Position numbers and translations under genes: made by a program. Shown piece by piece: positions 33,401 through 45,237 of a stretch of DNA of 64,000 nt (the first letter of the stretch is position 1; each line of letters starts with the position of its first letter). Below the pieces are notes generated by a model. The model was not told the origin of the DNA, did no database searches, and worked only from the letters and a program-made list of their open reading frames with translations. The stretch comes from Undaria pinnatifida (lineage: Eukaryota > Sar > Phaeophyceae > Laminariales > Alariaceae): the NCBI GenBank assembly GCA_012845835.1, contig JABAKD010000001.1, forward strand, positions 1,939,501-2,003,500, written 5' to 3'.

Positions 33401-36400
33401 GGGCCTAATTCTACAAGGGTTAATTAGTACTCTTGCCTTGTATTATTGTCTGGTCTTGTCCTGTCGTGTTACGTATCGTTTTCATGCCCCATCAGGTGGA
33501 CAGACCGCTCGCGGAACACAACCTTCCCTGGAGAGAAAAGGTGCTAGCTTCTGGCCCTGACGTCATGTTCGAGGTCAGCCATCCCTCCCTCCTTCTCTCC
33601 CTCCCTCCTTTCCTTGGAGTGAGAGGAGCTGTGGCTACGGCCTGGCACGGCTTGAAACATGTGTTATGAAGCACACCTGACTTACAAGCCCTGACCTCAT
33701 CCCTAAGCCCAACCACGTGGGGACATTGTCGTGATTTCATCGGAATGAGTAGCGGTAATGCCGACCGCCTGATCGAGTTTCTCGGAATGCACGAGTAATG
33801 ACTAATGTAGAAATTGTGTGTGCACACGTTTAGTTGCTCGCGTCTTCCCGAAAACCGGCTGTAGTGGACATCTTGGGAAGAGGAGGTTGTGGGGCAACGA
33901 GTAGAGAGGAGTTTTATGTACGCACGCCTACGTATACGGGAAACCCATGTTGGGATGGGATGAAAGGAGAGTTGATCGACACCTGCTGCGATGGGGGTAG
34001 CGCTTTTTTGCAAACGTGTTTGATGAATTACGGGCCACCTTAACCCAAAATCGTCAGAATGTTGTTCTTTTTGTACCTTGGCAAGTGGGATGGTTCGTCG
34101 GGTTGCATTACCGTTTTTTTGCTCAGCTTTTGTGTTCGGTTAAGTTAGAGGACTCCTCAAGCGAGAAGCCTATAGGAAGAATTGGGTGCACTTCTGCCTT
34201 ACCGTTTGTCGGGTGTCGATCTAGCCGCCATGGACTTGACGGTTAGAGTGGTTGTGCGCCCGAGGGCTTCGGCGGCAAGGCGACCATGAATACCTAGACA
34301 ACCTATATACAGCTGTTGTTGTTGTTGCTGCTTGCTCTTGCTCTTGTTGTGGCTGCCATTGTTGGTGTTCTCGCATCAACTCACCATCGCCGTAATCGGA
34401 GTCGTGGACGCAGGACAGGTTCCGGTCACTCTGGAGTGAAAAGGTATCTCAGTAATTTGTAATGATATACGATACTTGTGAATATAGAGTCCCTTGCTGC
34501 CACTCTATTCCCCCTGGAACACCCTTGCCGGCATGTCGTTAACCAAAGACTGAGGATGTAGACCCGATGGGCTGTGATCGTCGTTTGCGCCCCTGAACTC
34601 TCTAATCCCAAACATTCCGACCGCCTGGGAAACATCTCGGAGTTTACGAGAATCGCGAGAGAGGTGTGTGCACGCATTTACTTGTTCCTCTCTCCTCGTG
34701 AAAACTATTTGTCGGCATTCGCGGGAACGGAAGGTTGTCGATTTAGACCCGACGGATAACACGGTGGAGGTCGTCTGCGCGGAGTTCTTCGGTGGCAAGG
34801 TCACCATGCACTCCGTCTGGGGAGGGGGGTCGTTGCCCGGCGGCCGACCATCTGTGACAGAGTCGTGGGTGCTGGACTACAATGCCGGGCCGGCTTATTC
34901 GATTTCCGCCGCTGATTTGCGGTGAGGGTTATGGGAGGGATCGGGGGAAGGAGAAGGGGGGGCGTTGGAGGGGGGGGAAGGGAGGGAACCAGCGGAGAGG
35001 AAGAGAGGGGAAAAATAGTTTTGATGCTTATACAGTACTTGGTATCGATGAGGGGTTGATCATATTGCGGTAGGTTCAAGGTTAAGAAGCCGAAGGGTAC
35101 TCTGACCCCCCCTCCCCCTTTCTATCGCCGGCCGTTTGCTTGGAGAAAGGACGAGTTGTCGCGCTGTGGAGGTGATCGAAAGCAAAACCTAGGCCGGCGC
35201 TGATGAACACCCGTCCCTTGCGCCTCTATGTCGCCCCTTGGCACGACCTCCCGTCCTACCCACAAACATCTCCAATAACACCACGCCGCCACCATTACCA
35301 ACGCCACCCTAACACCAACACCACCGCCGCCATCACCAACACCAACACCGGCACCAACAACACTGCCGTTATTACCGTCAACAACCAACTAACCGCCAAC
35401 GACCGTCGTTACTAACAACACCACCACCACCAACACCACCACCACTACCACCACCACCACCACCACCACCACCACTACCGCAATCACCACCGCCACCACC
35501 ATCATCACGACAACCAACCATCCAACCATCAAACCGCCCAACAAACCAACCAAATTAACCAACCACAACCAATCAACCAACCAACCAATCAACCAACCAA
35601 CAAAACGACCAACCAACCAACCAAACGACCACACCCACCACAAAAACCGCCATCATCAACCCCCCACCAAACCAACCAACCATTCATCCCGGCCCGCCCC
35701 CCCGCCCCCCCCCCCCGCGATTCTCATCGAAACCAACTGACCACCAACAAACAGGGGCGGTTCGCCGGGGGGTCGCCCGACGCACTTCCTGGTGACGACG
35801 CACGAGGCATCCTACCAACCCCTCTTCTCGTCGACATCAGCCGCGTCTGCCTCCCACTCAGCAGCCGCCGTCGCCGCCGCTGCCGCTCGAAGACAAGGCT
35901 CTCGTCTCCCTTTTGACCTAGACTCCAACTCCTCCACCCTTTCCCGGCCTGGTCCGATTTCCGGTCCATGTTCCGATTCCAGAACCGGTTCCGATCATAG
36001 TTCCGAATCCAACTCTATTTCCGAGTCCGATTTAGATCCCGATTTGGGTTCGGATTTGAGGTTGGATTCTGAATTGGATATGGAACCCATTCCGTATTCA
36101 GAAAATCCGAAATCCGAAGCCAATTTCCAATCAAGGTCCGGTTCCGAGATCAATTCGGATTTGGATACTGATTTTGATTCGGATTTGGAGTCCGATTATG
36201 ATTTCGGCGTGGGCGGAGTAGGCGGAGGGGTTGGGGGGCGTGGGGCGTCGACGTCATGGGGAGGCGTGGTGACGGGCGCGCAGCCCTTGCGGCGGTGGCA
36301 GCGACGAGAAGAAGCGGGAGGGGCGGCGGGGGGATCCCTAGTGGCCTACGAGATCCCGGAGGACTGGTGAGAAGAGGCTTCGTGCGCGCGTGTGGGGGGA

Positions 36401-37996
36401 GGGAGCGGGGTGGTGGAGGGGAAGGGGAGAAGCAGGTTAGGGAGGTGGGGGGGGGGGTATGGGGGGGCGGGGGCTGGCAGAGTGGAGGTATAACGGACGA
36501 GGTGGTGGAGGTTGACTGGGGTGGGCAGTATAACGTCATGTGTATATGTGGGGTGTGTCTGTTGAGTGGAATCCCCTGCGCCGATGCAATTGATTGGGTA
36601 GGATGTCAAATTGTGAAAACTGCGGCCTTTGGGGTCCCGCGGTGACCGCAGTTGTCAGATGACGTTGTGTTCGGGTATGGTGAAGGGGCTGAGCCAATAC
36701 CCGGGCCATGGTTGGTGGGTGTGGGCGGGTTGGATGAGTCAGTTTTAAGACGTCCTGGTGCGGGATGAGCGCACGTTATGAGGCCTTCGCCCTTTTCCTT
36801 ATCTCTCTGTTGGCTTGTATCTTCAATTTCTTCCATCTCTCTATCCCTGTCTCTGTCCCTCGTTGCTTTTCCTTGCGGTCGTTCCTTTACCCCACCCCCC
36901 CCGCTCTTCCCACCTCCTTTCTTTGCTCTCGATCAAAATCAGGCGCATGTTGCCGAGGTTTTATCCTTCCCCAGGCTGGCTTCGCTTTACGTTGGCGAGC
37001 GGCTTCCGTGTACGCGGGCTGAGCATAAATCCTGGCACCCCCGGGTTCCCTTACCTCTTTCACCCCCATCGAAGTATGGAGGTCAGTGCTTTGCGGCGTG
37101 GTTGTGGTTCCATGCCTCGGGCCTGTCTTGTCTTGTCTTGTCTTGTCTTGTCTTGCCTGATGGATCTGTCGACCGGCTCAATCGCTTTCTTTTGTTTTTC
37201 GCTTCCGGCCCTCCTCCTCTTCCTCCTCCTCTATTCCTTTATTCTCCTCGCCTGGCCCTCCTCCCCCATCTCCCTATCGTGCTCCTTCATCTGATCTTCG
37301 ACCTACCCACCGCTACGACTGCCCCCGTCTCCTTTTCTCAACCCCCGCCAGGGTAAACAGCCGCCGTACATCGCCGTGGCGGGGGACTGCTCCCAGTCGG
37401 CGTACATCCTCCGCCCAGTCGGCCTGAAAGCAGGAGCAGGAGCAGTAGCGACACAATTACCGCCACCGTTAGCCGAAAGAGCGACGTCATTAGGCACGGC
37501 AGCAGGCGTGATAGCAGGGGCTAGAGCAGGAGTTACAGCAGACGTTGCAGTAGACGCGGCGGCAGGGGTCAGAGCAGGAGCAAGGATGGGGACGTCGGTA
37601 TCAGCGCAGGGGTCGCCGGCTGGGCTGGACCCTGTGCCGGAACCTCTGCCTCAGGAGAACACTAAGGCAAACCCGGAGAGTATGTCTTGGGAGCAGGAAG
37701 CCGCGCCGCTTCATTACGAGGTGGCGTGCGCGATCGAGGTACCAGGGACGGTGGGCTCCCTCGCGGTGAGCTACGGCCCGCTTCTTGGAGGAGGCAGCGG
37801 AGAGGCTGGAGGGCGGTACTCGGAAGGGGAAACATCACGTTGGCCGGGCGGGGGTGGTGATGCACACGGTTACGGTCTTGGAGGGCGGGGGGGAGAAGGG
37901 GGGGTTGGCGACGGTGATGGGTGGGCGAAGCTGTTTGTACCGAACTACGATGGGAACAAGATTTACATTTTTTCGATGGAGCCTTCCGAGTTGTGA
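27440..37996 (+). CDS. Large FG-GAP/VCBS-like beta-propeller protein, nine exons
   Basis: Exons join in phase: 27440-27826, 28773-29006, 29991-30811, 31959-32088, 33496-33573, 34734-34921, 35755-36366, 36943-37081 and 37352-37996 (TGA), giving 1077 residues. Blade-like segments spread over the exons: GKDGRADTLLVSQFG (exon 2), AVLVADGFLVP (3), GWFYHKAVWLILPGG and GELVLLEMP (4), WREKVLASGPDVMFE (5), VVDLDPTDNTVEVVCAEFFG (6), PTHFLVTTHEASYQPL (7), FRVRGLSINPGTPGFP (8), PPYIAVAGDCSQSAYILRP and FVPNYDGNKIYIF (9). The D-x-D-G-like loops and GELV-type strands resemble FG-GAP/VCBS propellers, often extracellular; ligand and role are unknown. Low-complexity insertions interrupt blades: Ala/Gly-rich in exons 3 and 9, Ser/Asp/Glu-rich in exon 7. 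From Met 27440 the start gives a signal-peptide-like LLSLTFTCLILLF. A strong acceptor at 27614 suggests the 5' end may instead be spliced from upstream, so the start is uncertain. Confidence 0.85.
27840..28749 (+). repeat. G-rich then C-rich tracts in propeller intron 1
   Basis: Directly after the exon 1 donor the plus strand is G-rich (27855-28080). Before the exon 2 acceptor it turns C-rich (28490-28530, and an uninterrupted C run at 28726-28748). The pyrimidine run fits a polypyrimidine tract for the acceptor at 28772. Confidence 0.8.
31242..31877 (+). pseudogene. Five decayed tandem copies of exon 4 acceptor edge
   Basis: Units at 31242-31312, 31387-31460, 31536-31610, 31662-31737 and 31814-31877 each repeat the acceptor side and first ~60 coding bases of exon 4 (real one starting 31959). 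They share words such as GGTTTTACCACAAGG, GGCTTATCC, CGGGGGGCAAGAAG and TTCTGACC. The period is 126-152 bp, and each unit carries its own C-rich tail. Frames and acceptors have decayed (e.g. GACTCAAAGG instead of CCATAGG), so only the last copy is used in the gene model. Confidence 0.85.
32356..33333 (+). repeat. ~1-kb (CCTTG)n pentanucleotide array in propeller intron 4
   Basis: Nearly pure CCTTG for almost a kilobase. Variant blocks of the type TTTTGTCTTGTCTCGTCTTG recur at about 32889, 33008 and 33161, giving a higher-order pattern. Smaller relics of related repeats occur at 33432-33465 and at 37125-37156 in intron 8. The very long Leu-Ala-Leu-Pro-Cys and Gly-Lys-Ala-Arg-Gln frames it creates are not genes. 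Confidence 0.97.
35260..35690 (+). repeat. ACC/CAA-rich microsatellite in propeller intron 6
   Basis: A CCACCACCA-type run (35415-35480) passes into CCAACCAACCAAT-type repeats (35510-35690). It precedes the exon 7 acceptor at 35754. Confidence 0.85.
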
Positions 37997-40900
37997 TGAG
38001 GGTTTGGGAGGGAGAAGGGTTGCCTTTGGCCTTCGGTAAGCCCGCACACCTTGTGTGGAGCCTTGTTTGTTACTTTTTGCTGCACTGCTGTATAGCAGAG
38101 CGTTGGTCTTACGTACCGTTGCGTAGGGCTTCGGACTGGAGAAAGGGAGAACAACAATTTAGGTAGAGGCGGTGGTGGTAGAGGGTTCTACTAGACGTTG
38201 ACGCTTTTTTGGGGGGTGGACGGGCAAAGAGGAGGAGATAGGCAGCAACAGGGGGGGGCAGAGGCGCAGGGGAGAAATAGCTGGGAAAGGCGTCGGATAT
38301 AAATCACGGTAGTTCGGTTGAAGGTGGGAACAAACGCGTAACACACATGTCGGTGTTAGTATTGTTAAAGGAGTCTATGCGTGTCGTCTTTGATGTCGTA
38401 CCGCGAGGCGTTTGTCTTTCCCGACATCGCCTTGTGTTTGAGGAAGGAGAATTGTGTTTTGAGGAAAGAGGAAGGACCAGCGTGTCGGGAGGGGGGTAGC
38501 GTGGAAAATTTGGGGGGTGAGTATCGTCGCGATGATTGCACCTCCCGTACAGTGAATGCATCACGGAAACGCTGCTCAACGGTAATGCTGTAGATCGTTT
38601 CCGCGCGGGAAAACGGACAGGGTTGAGATATACGTGTAAACCCGTGTCTCGCAGACACAGGGGAATGATGGGGACGGAAGGCGGGGGGAGAAGTCAACGG
38701 ATGAAGCGTTGCGTGATAACGCATGACGGTATGGTAGTAGGTGGGAATGCGCGCACAAGACACACACACCTGCTAGACGGGTGGATGTTTGTAGGCTTCC
38801 GTATTGTACCGCGGGGCTTTTGTCGAATGCGGCATCTCGTTGTGTTCGGGGAAGGGTTGTCAAACTTTTTGAACAAACAGGCGGTTAAAATCTAGGCCCC
38901 ATTAATGGAGCCTAGTTGTATATAATAAAAAGCGTGGTTTTCTTGTGAGGTTCTCGAATTACAGCGCAGCCGCTGGCGGTTCTGCCTCATGCTGCTGCTG
39001 CTGCTGCTGCCGCTGCCGCTGCTTTGCTGGGTCTGTTTTTCCTCCTGCTGTGTCTGCTCGTATTTTGTCTGTCCGCCACCTCTGGTGACGCCTTTACCTC
39101 TGCTGCAGGCAGATTTTGCCAGTGGGATGGGTGCTGTAACTCCGAATGACCACCCGCACCGCTGGCATGTCGCAAGGTGGCCGATGTTGGCTAAATGCCT
39201 TCCAGGTGCCGGCCTCACTATCCCTTGGGCTTTTGCTGTCAAGGTTAAGGGCCTTTACAGGCTTAGTTACTGTTTTCTTTGCCTAGTTGGTTGATTGAGC
39301 GCCTCTTCTATGGTCGAGGTTCGTTCGTTCTCGATTTTCGGTGCACGCGTTGCTTTTCCAAAGAATGGCTCGGACTTCGAGCAATGTGCTGTGCTGTTGC
39401 AATGCCTCGCTGTGTCGCGTCGTGCTGGGCATTATAGTGCTGTGTACACATACAGTAGTTCGTAACTACCACGGACATCACGTACGTAAAGCAGGGAGCG
39501 CTTTATGCCCCGCACGCAATACACAGGTACACGCATGGCGTTTTCCCGAAGGCAGGCTGCTGCCCAAAAGGAAACTCGACCACACATACGTCTTCGATGC
39601 AAAAAAAACGATGGTTCTAGTGCCAGGTGCAAATGTCGTGCGAGTTTTTCTGCACGCCGAACGTGAAGGAGTATCAGGAGGGTTCCACCGCAGTGATGGT
39701 GGTGCTGACTGATGGTGTATATTACAGCTACGCGTCCTTCTTGTGGCTGGAGCAAGCAGATTTCGACGAACCTGATTATTATTGACCGAGGAGTGTTGGC
39801 AGCAACAGCAGGTGCTGTTGCGGTACGAGGTACTGTAGGACTGCGGCAGCGGGTCGAGCTAACCTGTTTTGGCTCACATTGTGCCGTGAGAAGTCAATTG
39901 CTGAGCCTGTAGGCCCGGTGTCTCTTTGAAGCTCCCTCTCCCTTGAAAGCGGAGCAATTGGCCGCCGGAATTTCTGGCCTACCAGCGTTGTAGCTAACGC
40001 CAAAGCCTCACAAACCCGGGGCCCGATGCGTGTGTGCGAGCAGACGGTGATTTGACCTTTTTGCCTTTATTCCTGTAGCACTTTATATGCGCCTCTTAGC
40101 TTCTTTCCTTGCACTTTTCGTCCTTTCATTGGGTGTATACAGTAAACACCAGGTGATAAGGGCATTGTACCCACAAACCGGTACCGTGTTCCTTAGGATA
40201 GGCATCACGATCAGGCACATTAAGTCATATACGCGATGAACGTCCCGCCCGCGCCCACGGAGTGATGGTCCATGATTCTGCACCCGATGCGTCGTGTCTG
40301 CAAGAGCACGGCCCATCTGAATTTTCCGTTCCCGCGTTTCGCCGCCGCAGCCTTAGCCGACACCCTACCTAGACAATGATCGGTAACCTAGTCGATTTAG
40401 AGCAGGTAGGTAAGGAATCCGGAGTCGCCTCAACAGCAACGTGAAATCACCCGAGCGTCGTTCGGGATCAGTCCACGATATATCAGATTATGGGATTACC
40501 GGGAAAGGACGCCTTCTGCAACTGCAGCATCATCGCCGATCATTTGGAATTGCTAGAATAGCACTTATGGAGTGGCTGGCAATCGCCATAGGGCTGCTGG
40601 AACATCGCTTCTGGGGTCACTGCAATGCCATCCTTTGGGGTTTCTGGAACGTCGGCCTGAACCACAAAATAGATCGCCAGGGTAGTATCTATGTGGCCTG
40701 GGGCTGCACAAGCTTGAAGGCAAAAATTGCTTCGCGGCAGAGCTACATATCTAGTGTACGGGGCGGGCAGACCTGCTAGCTGGTTCGATTTATTGGTCAA
40801 CCCCGGGATCGTTTCAATGCATCATAAACGAGATACACGCGGCTGCGAGATTCGTTGCAGTAAATATGACAACTTGCCTCGTCTTAACGTTAACAATTGC

Positions 40901-41934
40901 CCATCAGTTGGTCCTCCACTTTTTGGGCGCGACACACCTTGCCAGCATGAATAGTGTCTTAGAGGCAATTACATCGGTGAGTACGTCCGGTTGGAGGGAT
41001 GTACTTGGTAGACCGTTTTGCTATACTGGTTGCTCGATTGTTTTTTGAGTGCGATAAAACCCAAGAAAACGTTGTCGTTCGTTCTTGTCTGATAAATGTG
41101 TTGGTAGACCCGTGCGGTCCCAAGGTTTACATAGTTACATCGTTGCGCTTGCACGATCGTCCCTGCTTTAAGCCTGATACACCAAAAATGTCTTTTGACA
41201 TCAGGTTACGCCTCGCAGTTGTTGAGTTAGGCTAGAAGAAGACTCGATCAACCCAAGTACAACTATCGTCTTAGTATCTAGTCTAGACTATATAGACTAA
41301 ACAGTCCTTATATCAGCCGGCCAGATGTCAAAGAAAAACATGATCGATCGTCCCCGCCATGGTATACTCTTCCACCGCGCAAGGTCAAATATAGTTGTCG
41401 CCGTTGTTTGCGATGCCGTAGATCGCAGACCACCGCGAGGTGCGCAATAATACACCAAAACCAAAGCAAGGTAATGTAAATTCATTCTTCAATTTTTCGT
41501 TTTAGCTGGTTATAGTATTAACAATATGCGGTAGTTGGGAAACAAAACGCTGAGTTAGCGTCTCCCCATGCTTGCCATGTATTTTTCGAGTCTACACTAT
41601 TTTCCTATGATTAAGAATGTGTCCATGGTACGTGCCAGGTATAAGAATATGCCTTTTTTTCGGTATGATCCCACTCGACACTCGGCACAATCTTGCACAA
41701 CCCATGCACGAGACTTGGGGCTGGGGTGCTAAAATACCAGCTCACCGTGTCCCTTCGTGACACCGCAGTATTAGGCCCGTTCTTTCCAATGCAGCAAGCT
41801 CCTGCTTTTATTTAGCTCAGCAGACAGACTTGCTTACGTCGAACATCGGGAGAAGTCGATTCGAACCTTGCCTGGAACCCGTATTTAACACCATAATTAT
41901 TTGGTCTGTGGGTTGGCTGGAGTTCACACTTAGT
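37997..41934. other. Region after the propeller gene, no gene recognised
   Basis: No exon chain or domain was found. A diverged tandem duplication is visible at about 38300-38460 and 38722-38865 (shared GTACCGCG(A/G)GGC and TGTGTT words, with GGTGGGAA upstream), period about 405 bp. Open frames at 39341-39712 and 40441-40779 are unrecognised. Confidence 0.5.
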
Positions 41935-42178
41935 TCTTCGAAATGTCAGTTTTGTTCAAAACCGACGAAATGTAATACTTTCACAATACCAAGGGGTTCT
42001 ACCATTCACTGGATGGACATTTAGGATCGGGTACATAGGGAAGCGGTGATCACTCTCGAGGCTTCACGCGTCTCACGTGCGTCGCCCTGCGAGTACAGCA
42101 GCGCACACGAGCGGAACAACACTTCCCTTGCCGATTGATAGACCTAAAGTAGAAGCTAGTCTACTGCTGTTTGGTTTG
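41935..42178 (+). repeat. Split direct repeat A1
   Basis: Runs from CTTCGAAATGTCAGTTTTG through CACTCTCGAGGC, GCGAGTACAGCAGCGCACAC and GTCTACTGCTGT. It matches A2 at 48323-48557 in the same order with scattered differences. Confidence 0.88.
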
Positions 42179-42399
42179 CCTACTGTTGTGGTTTCTCCTC
42201 GGGTGGCAGCGGCGGCGGTCGTCACGGAAAAATGGCTACATCAGTGCGGAGTGCGAGCATTTTGGGCGGGTCTACAACATCCTGTTCCCTCCTGGTTTTT
42301 GGACAGCTCGACGGGCAAGGGGCAATGACGGGCAGCAACAGCAAGGGCGCGGGGGGGTCCGTGTCACAGGCCAACCTCGTACCCTTCTAGCAGTATAAC

Positions 42400-42654
42400 G
42401 GCGTACGAGTTCGCACGGCTTCAGTCCGTATTCCAAAGTACGATAGACGACTTGGTCGAAGCCATGCGCCGATCAATCCAAGGCGAAGGGGCGAACGGCG
42501 CTGGCGGGCTCGAGTCACCGCTCGGCGGCTCCACGGCCGGAACCCTTTTAGCGAGCCTCAGCTCCCCCGGCACCGCTCTGCCCCGTCAGCCGATTAGTGG
42601 CGGGCCTGGCAGGGCAGGCACGCTTGGACAAGCGGGTTGACTTGGCAGGGGCCG

Positions 42655-42685
<31 letters not shown>

Positions 42686-45237
42686 ATATGGCGGTGCCCA
42701 CGGCGGTGCTGGCGCCTCCAGCGCCCCTCTCGAACCGGCAACCGAAATCGCCGCGGGCTTGGGAGTGGCGGTTGGATATCACGGTGCTCCGAAGAGCGCG
42801 GGAACCGCCGGCGTTCCACCCGGTCGACCGTGTGGGCTCGTCGTCGGCGCCCCCTACGGACAGGTGGGCATGTTCAACTCGGGCCCGGGGGCGGGACTAG
42901 GCTAGAACGGCATTTTGGGCGGTGCCGGAGCCACAGGACAGGTGGGCGGTCTCGCCGTAGTCATTGGGGGGAGGGGTTGGCCACGGCGGCGTTCTGGGCG
43001 GTGCTGGAGCCCTCGACGCCCCCTGTGTACAGTCAAGTGGGCTCGCCGTGGGCCCTGGGTGGGGGTTCGGACACGACGGAGCTCTGGGCGGTGCCGGAGC
43101 CATCGGCACGCCATCGGTCGCACACGACCGAGCTGCCTACGACGGGCTTGACGCACCTGGGGCCGGCTTGGCCCTCCTTGGAGACGGCGGCGCCGGCGAC
43201 CCCTCGACCACGCTCGGGAAGCAAGCAAAGAAATAGGCACCGCCTGCGCCGTGATATCATGGAGCAGTCCTACGACCTGGCTGTGGCCGATTATCTACGG
43301 GGGGCGTCGGGCATCTATGCGAAGGGCGGCCGTGGAAGGGTACGTGGGGGACGCGGTAGACATCTCGGCGCGCGTTCTCACCATGCTCAAAACCCTGGAC
43401 GAAATACGTTTCCTTGTCTTCGTGCCGCGCGATGGGGCCGGCGTCAACTTCCCGCTGTCGCAGTACGTTTTCTGGGTCGGCCGACGGTGGTACTGCCGCT
43501 TTGGATGCCCTGGCCAAGATGGCCGAGGGCAAGGGAATCGCGACGGCAGCGGGTGGCGGTGGCGGCGACGGAAGCAGCGGCGGCGGTGGTTCTGGCAGCG
43601 ACGGCAGTGGTCCCGGCAGCGGCGACGGGGGTTCCGGCACGCCGGCGGTAGCAGCGGAATCGGAGCGTCGAGCGTGGGAGCGTTCATTAGCTCCGCAACG
43701 GCCAAAGCGGACGAATAGAGGAGCGAACCTCGCCCTCTCTTGGGGTCGCAGGCGATCAGAGGGTGTACGGAAGCGGCAGCGCGAGTTGCGCAGCTCGTAT
43801 TTCCCGGATCGGCGTCCGTTGGGGGCCCAGGTGTGACGGGGTTTGTTTACCTATGTGTGTTAGTGTTGCGCGATATGCCCTGTGTCGCATCTCTTGGCAG
43901 GGCACTCCGGGTGGAGTTTTTAGGCGTAGTGGCCCAGCGGTGTGTTGAGTATTTTCAGGCGAGTGGTAACCGTTTTGGATGCATACAGACCATGGAGACA
44001 GCCCTGGGTGTGCTGCGTGTGAAAGCATCTAGGATTGCTTTGGCCGAGAGAAAGAAAAAAAAAATCGGAGGTAGAGGAGTTGGGCTATCGCAGAACACGG
44101 TGCCACCGTCCACGTTGAAATGGGCACGGGTATCGGCGCGGCCTTGGTATATTGAAACCATCGCAGTATCCTGACAGCGGTCTCGTTAAGAGCTTGGCCG
44201 ACGCACGGTTTGGACGGGCAGAATTTTTTTTTCGTGCAGCGAAGTGCATACCACCCCTGATTTGCGGTTGTCTCCGTTGGGCGAGTGCCGCCAGTGGTCG
44301 CGGATCGGAAGGTGCCGTTTTGGGGCCACATGCACCTTCAAGCACGTCGGCTCCGCTCAAGCTGGGGGGAACGGCATTAAGCGGGTGGCGGGGGGTCGGC
44401 CAGTGGCGGTACTGCCGTTGCAGATGCCCTGGCCAAGAAGGCCGAAGACAAGGGAAAAGCGGCGGCAGCGGAAGGTAGTGGCGGCGGCGGAAGCAGCGGC
44501 GGTGGCGGTTCTAGCAGCGGCGGCGGTGGTTCCGGCAGCGGCCGTGGGACGTCCGGCAGCGGCGGCGGGAATTCCGGCAGCGGTGGCGGTGGCAGTGGGA
44601 GCGGGGCGTCGGGCGTGGGGGGGTCAACTCGCTCCGCAACCGCCAAAGCGGACGAATAAGGGGGCGGGCCTCGTCCCGTGGGGTCGAGGCCGATCAGAGG
44701 GTGTACGGAAATGGCAGCGTGAGATGCACAGTTTCTAACTTCCGGATCGGCGTGTTGTTGGGGGCCCAGGTGTAACGAGGTGCTTTAACCGCTGTGTGCC
44801 GATGTTGCGTGACATGCACCGTGTTGCATCGCATGGCAAGGCATTCCGAGTGGAGATCTTGGGCCAAGTAGCTCAGCGGTATGTACAGCATTTTCGGGCG
44901 AGTGGTAGCCGTTTTGGATGTATGTGGGCCATCGAGACAGCCCTGGGTGTGCCACGTGTGAACGCGGCTAGGATTCGTTTTTTGCTCGGGAAAAAGAAGG
45001 TTTTTCTGAGGTTGAGCAGTTGGCGGCTATCGCAGAACACGGTGCCCCCGTACACGTCCAAGGGGGCACGGATATCGGCGCGGCATTGACATATTCAAAC
45101 CATAGCAGTGCAGCCCCGCCCACACTCTGGCAGCATCCTCACTAAGATCTTCGGCGACGTACGGGTTGGACGGGCAGTAACTTTTCCGAGTGGCGAAGCG
45201 CATACCATCCCTGACCTGCGGCTGTTTCCGTTGGGCG
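42400..45237 (+). pseudogene. Gag-like ORF1 of the tyrosine-recombinase element, with internal tandem duplication
   Basis: Reading frames here are Gly/Ala/Ser-rich (including a run of about 28 G at 42658-42685). They contain short conserved stretches such as MEQSYDLAVADYLRGASGIY (from 43259). A module of about 0.8 kb is present twice: 43478-44283 and 44395-45237, both with Gly-Ser repeats, SATAKADE, a conserved helix-rich stretch (FRVEILGQVAQRY in copy 2) and DLRL-PLG at the end. After copy 1 a CCCH zinc finger follows (44286-44345, C-x8-C-x5-C-x3-H), plausibly the nucleic-acid-binding end of Gag. Stops break the frame repeatedly. Confidence 0.65.

Noticed and set aside
32264-33427. Very long open frames (Leu/Ala/Pro/Cys-rich on plus, Gly/Lys/Ala/Arg/Gln-rich on minus)
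   Set aside because: They are translations of the (CCTTG)n array; a 5-bp unit without stops stays open in several frames. They lie in an intron.
34402-34440. Short similarity to the LINE 3'UTR in propeller intron 5 (GGACAGGTTCCGGTCACTCT)
   Set aside because: Only about 35 bases match and flanks do not; possibly a relic, but too short to annotate as an element.
42902-43705. Several Arg/Pro-rich antisense frames
   Set aside because: Shadows of the GC-rich ORF1 of the tyrosine-recombinase element.
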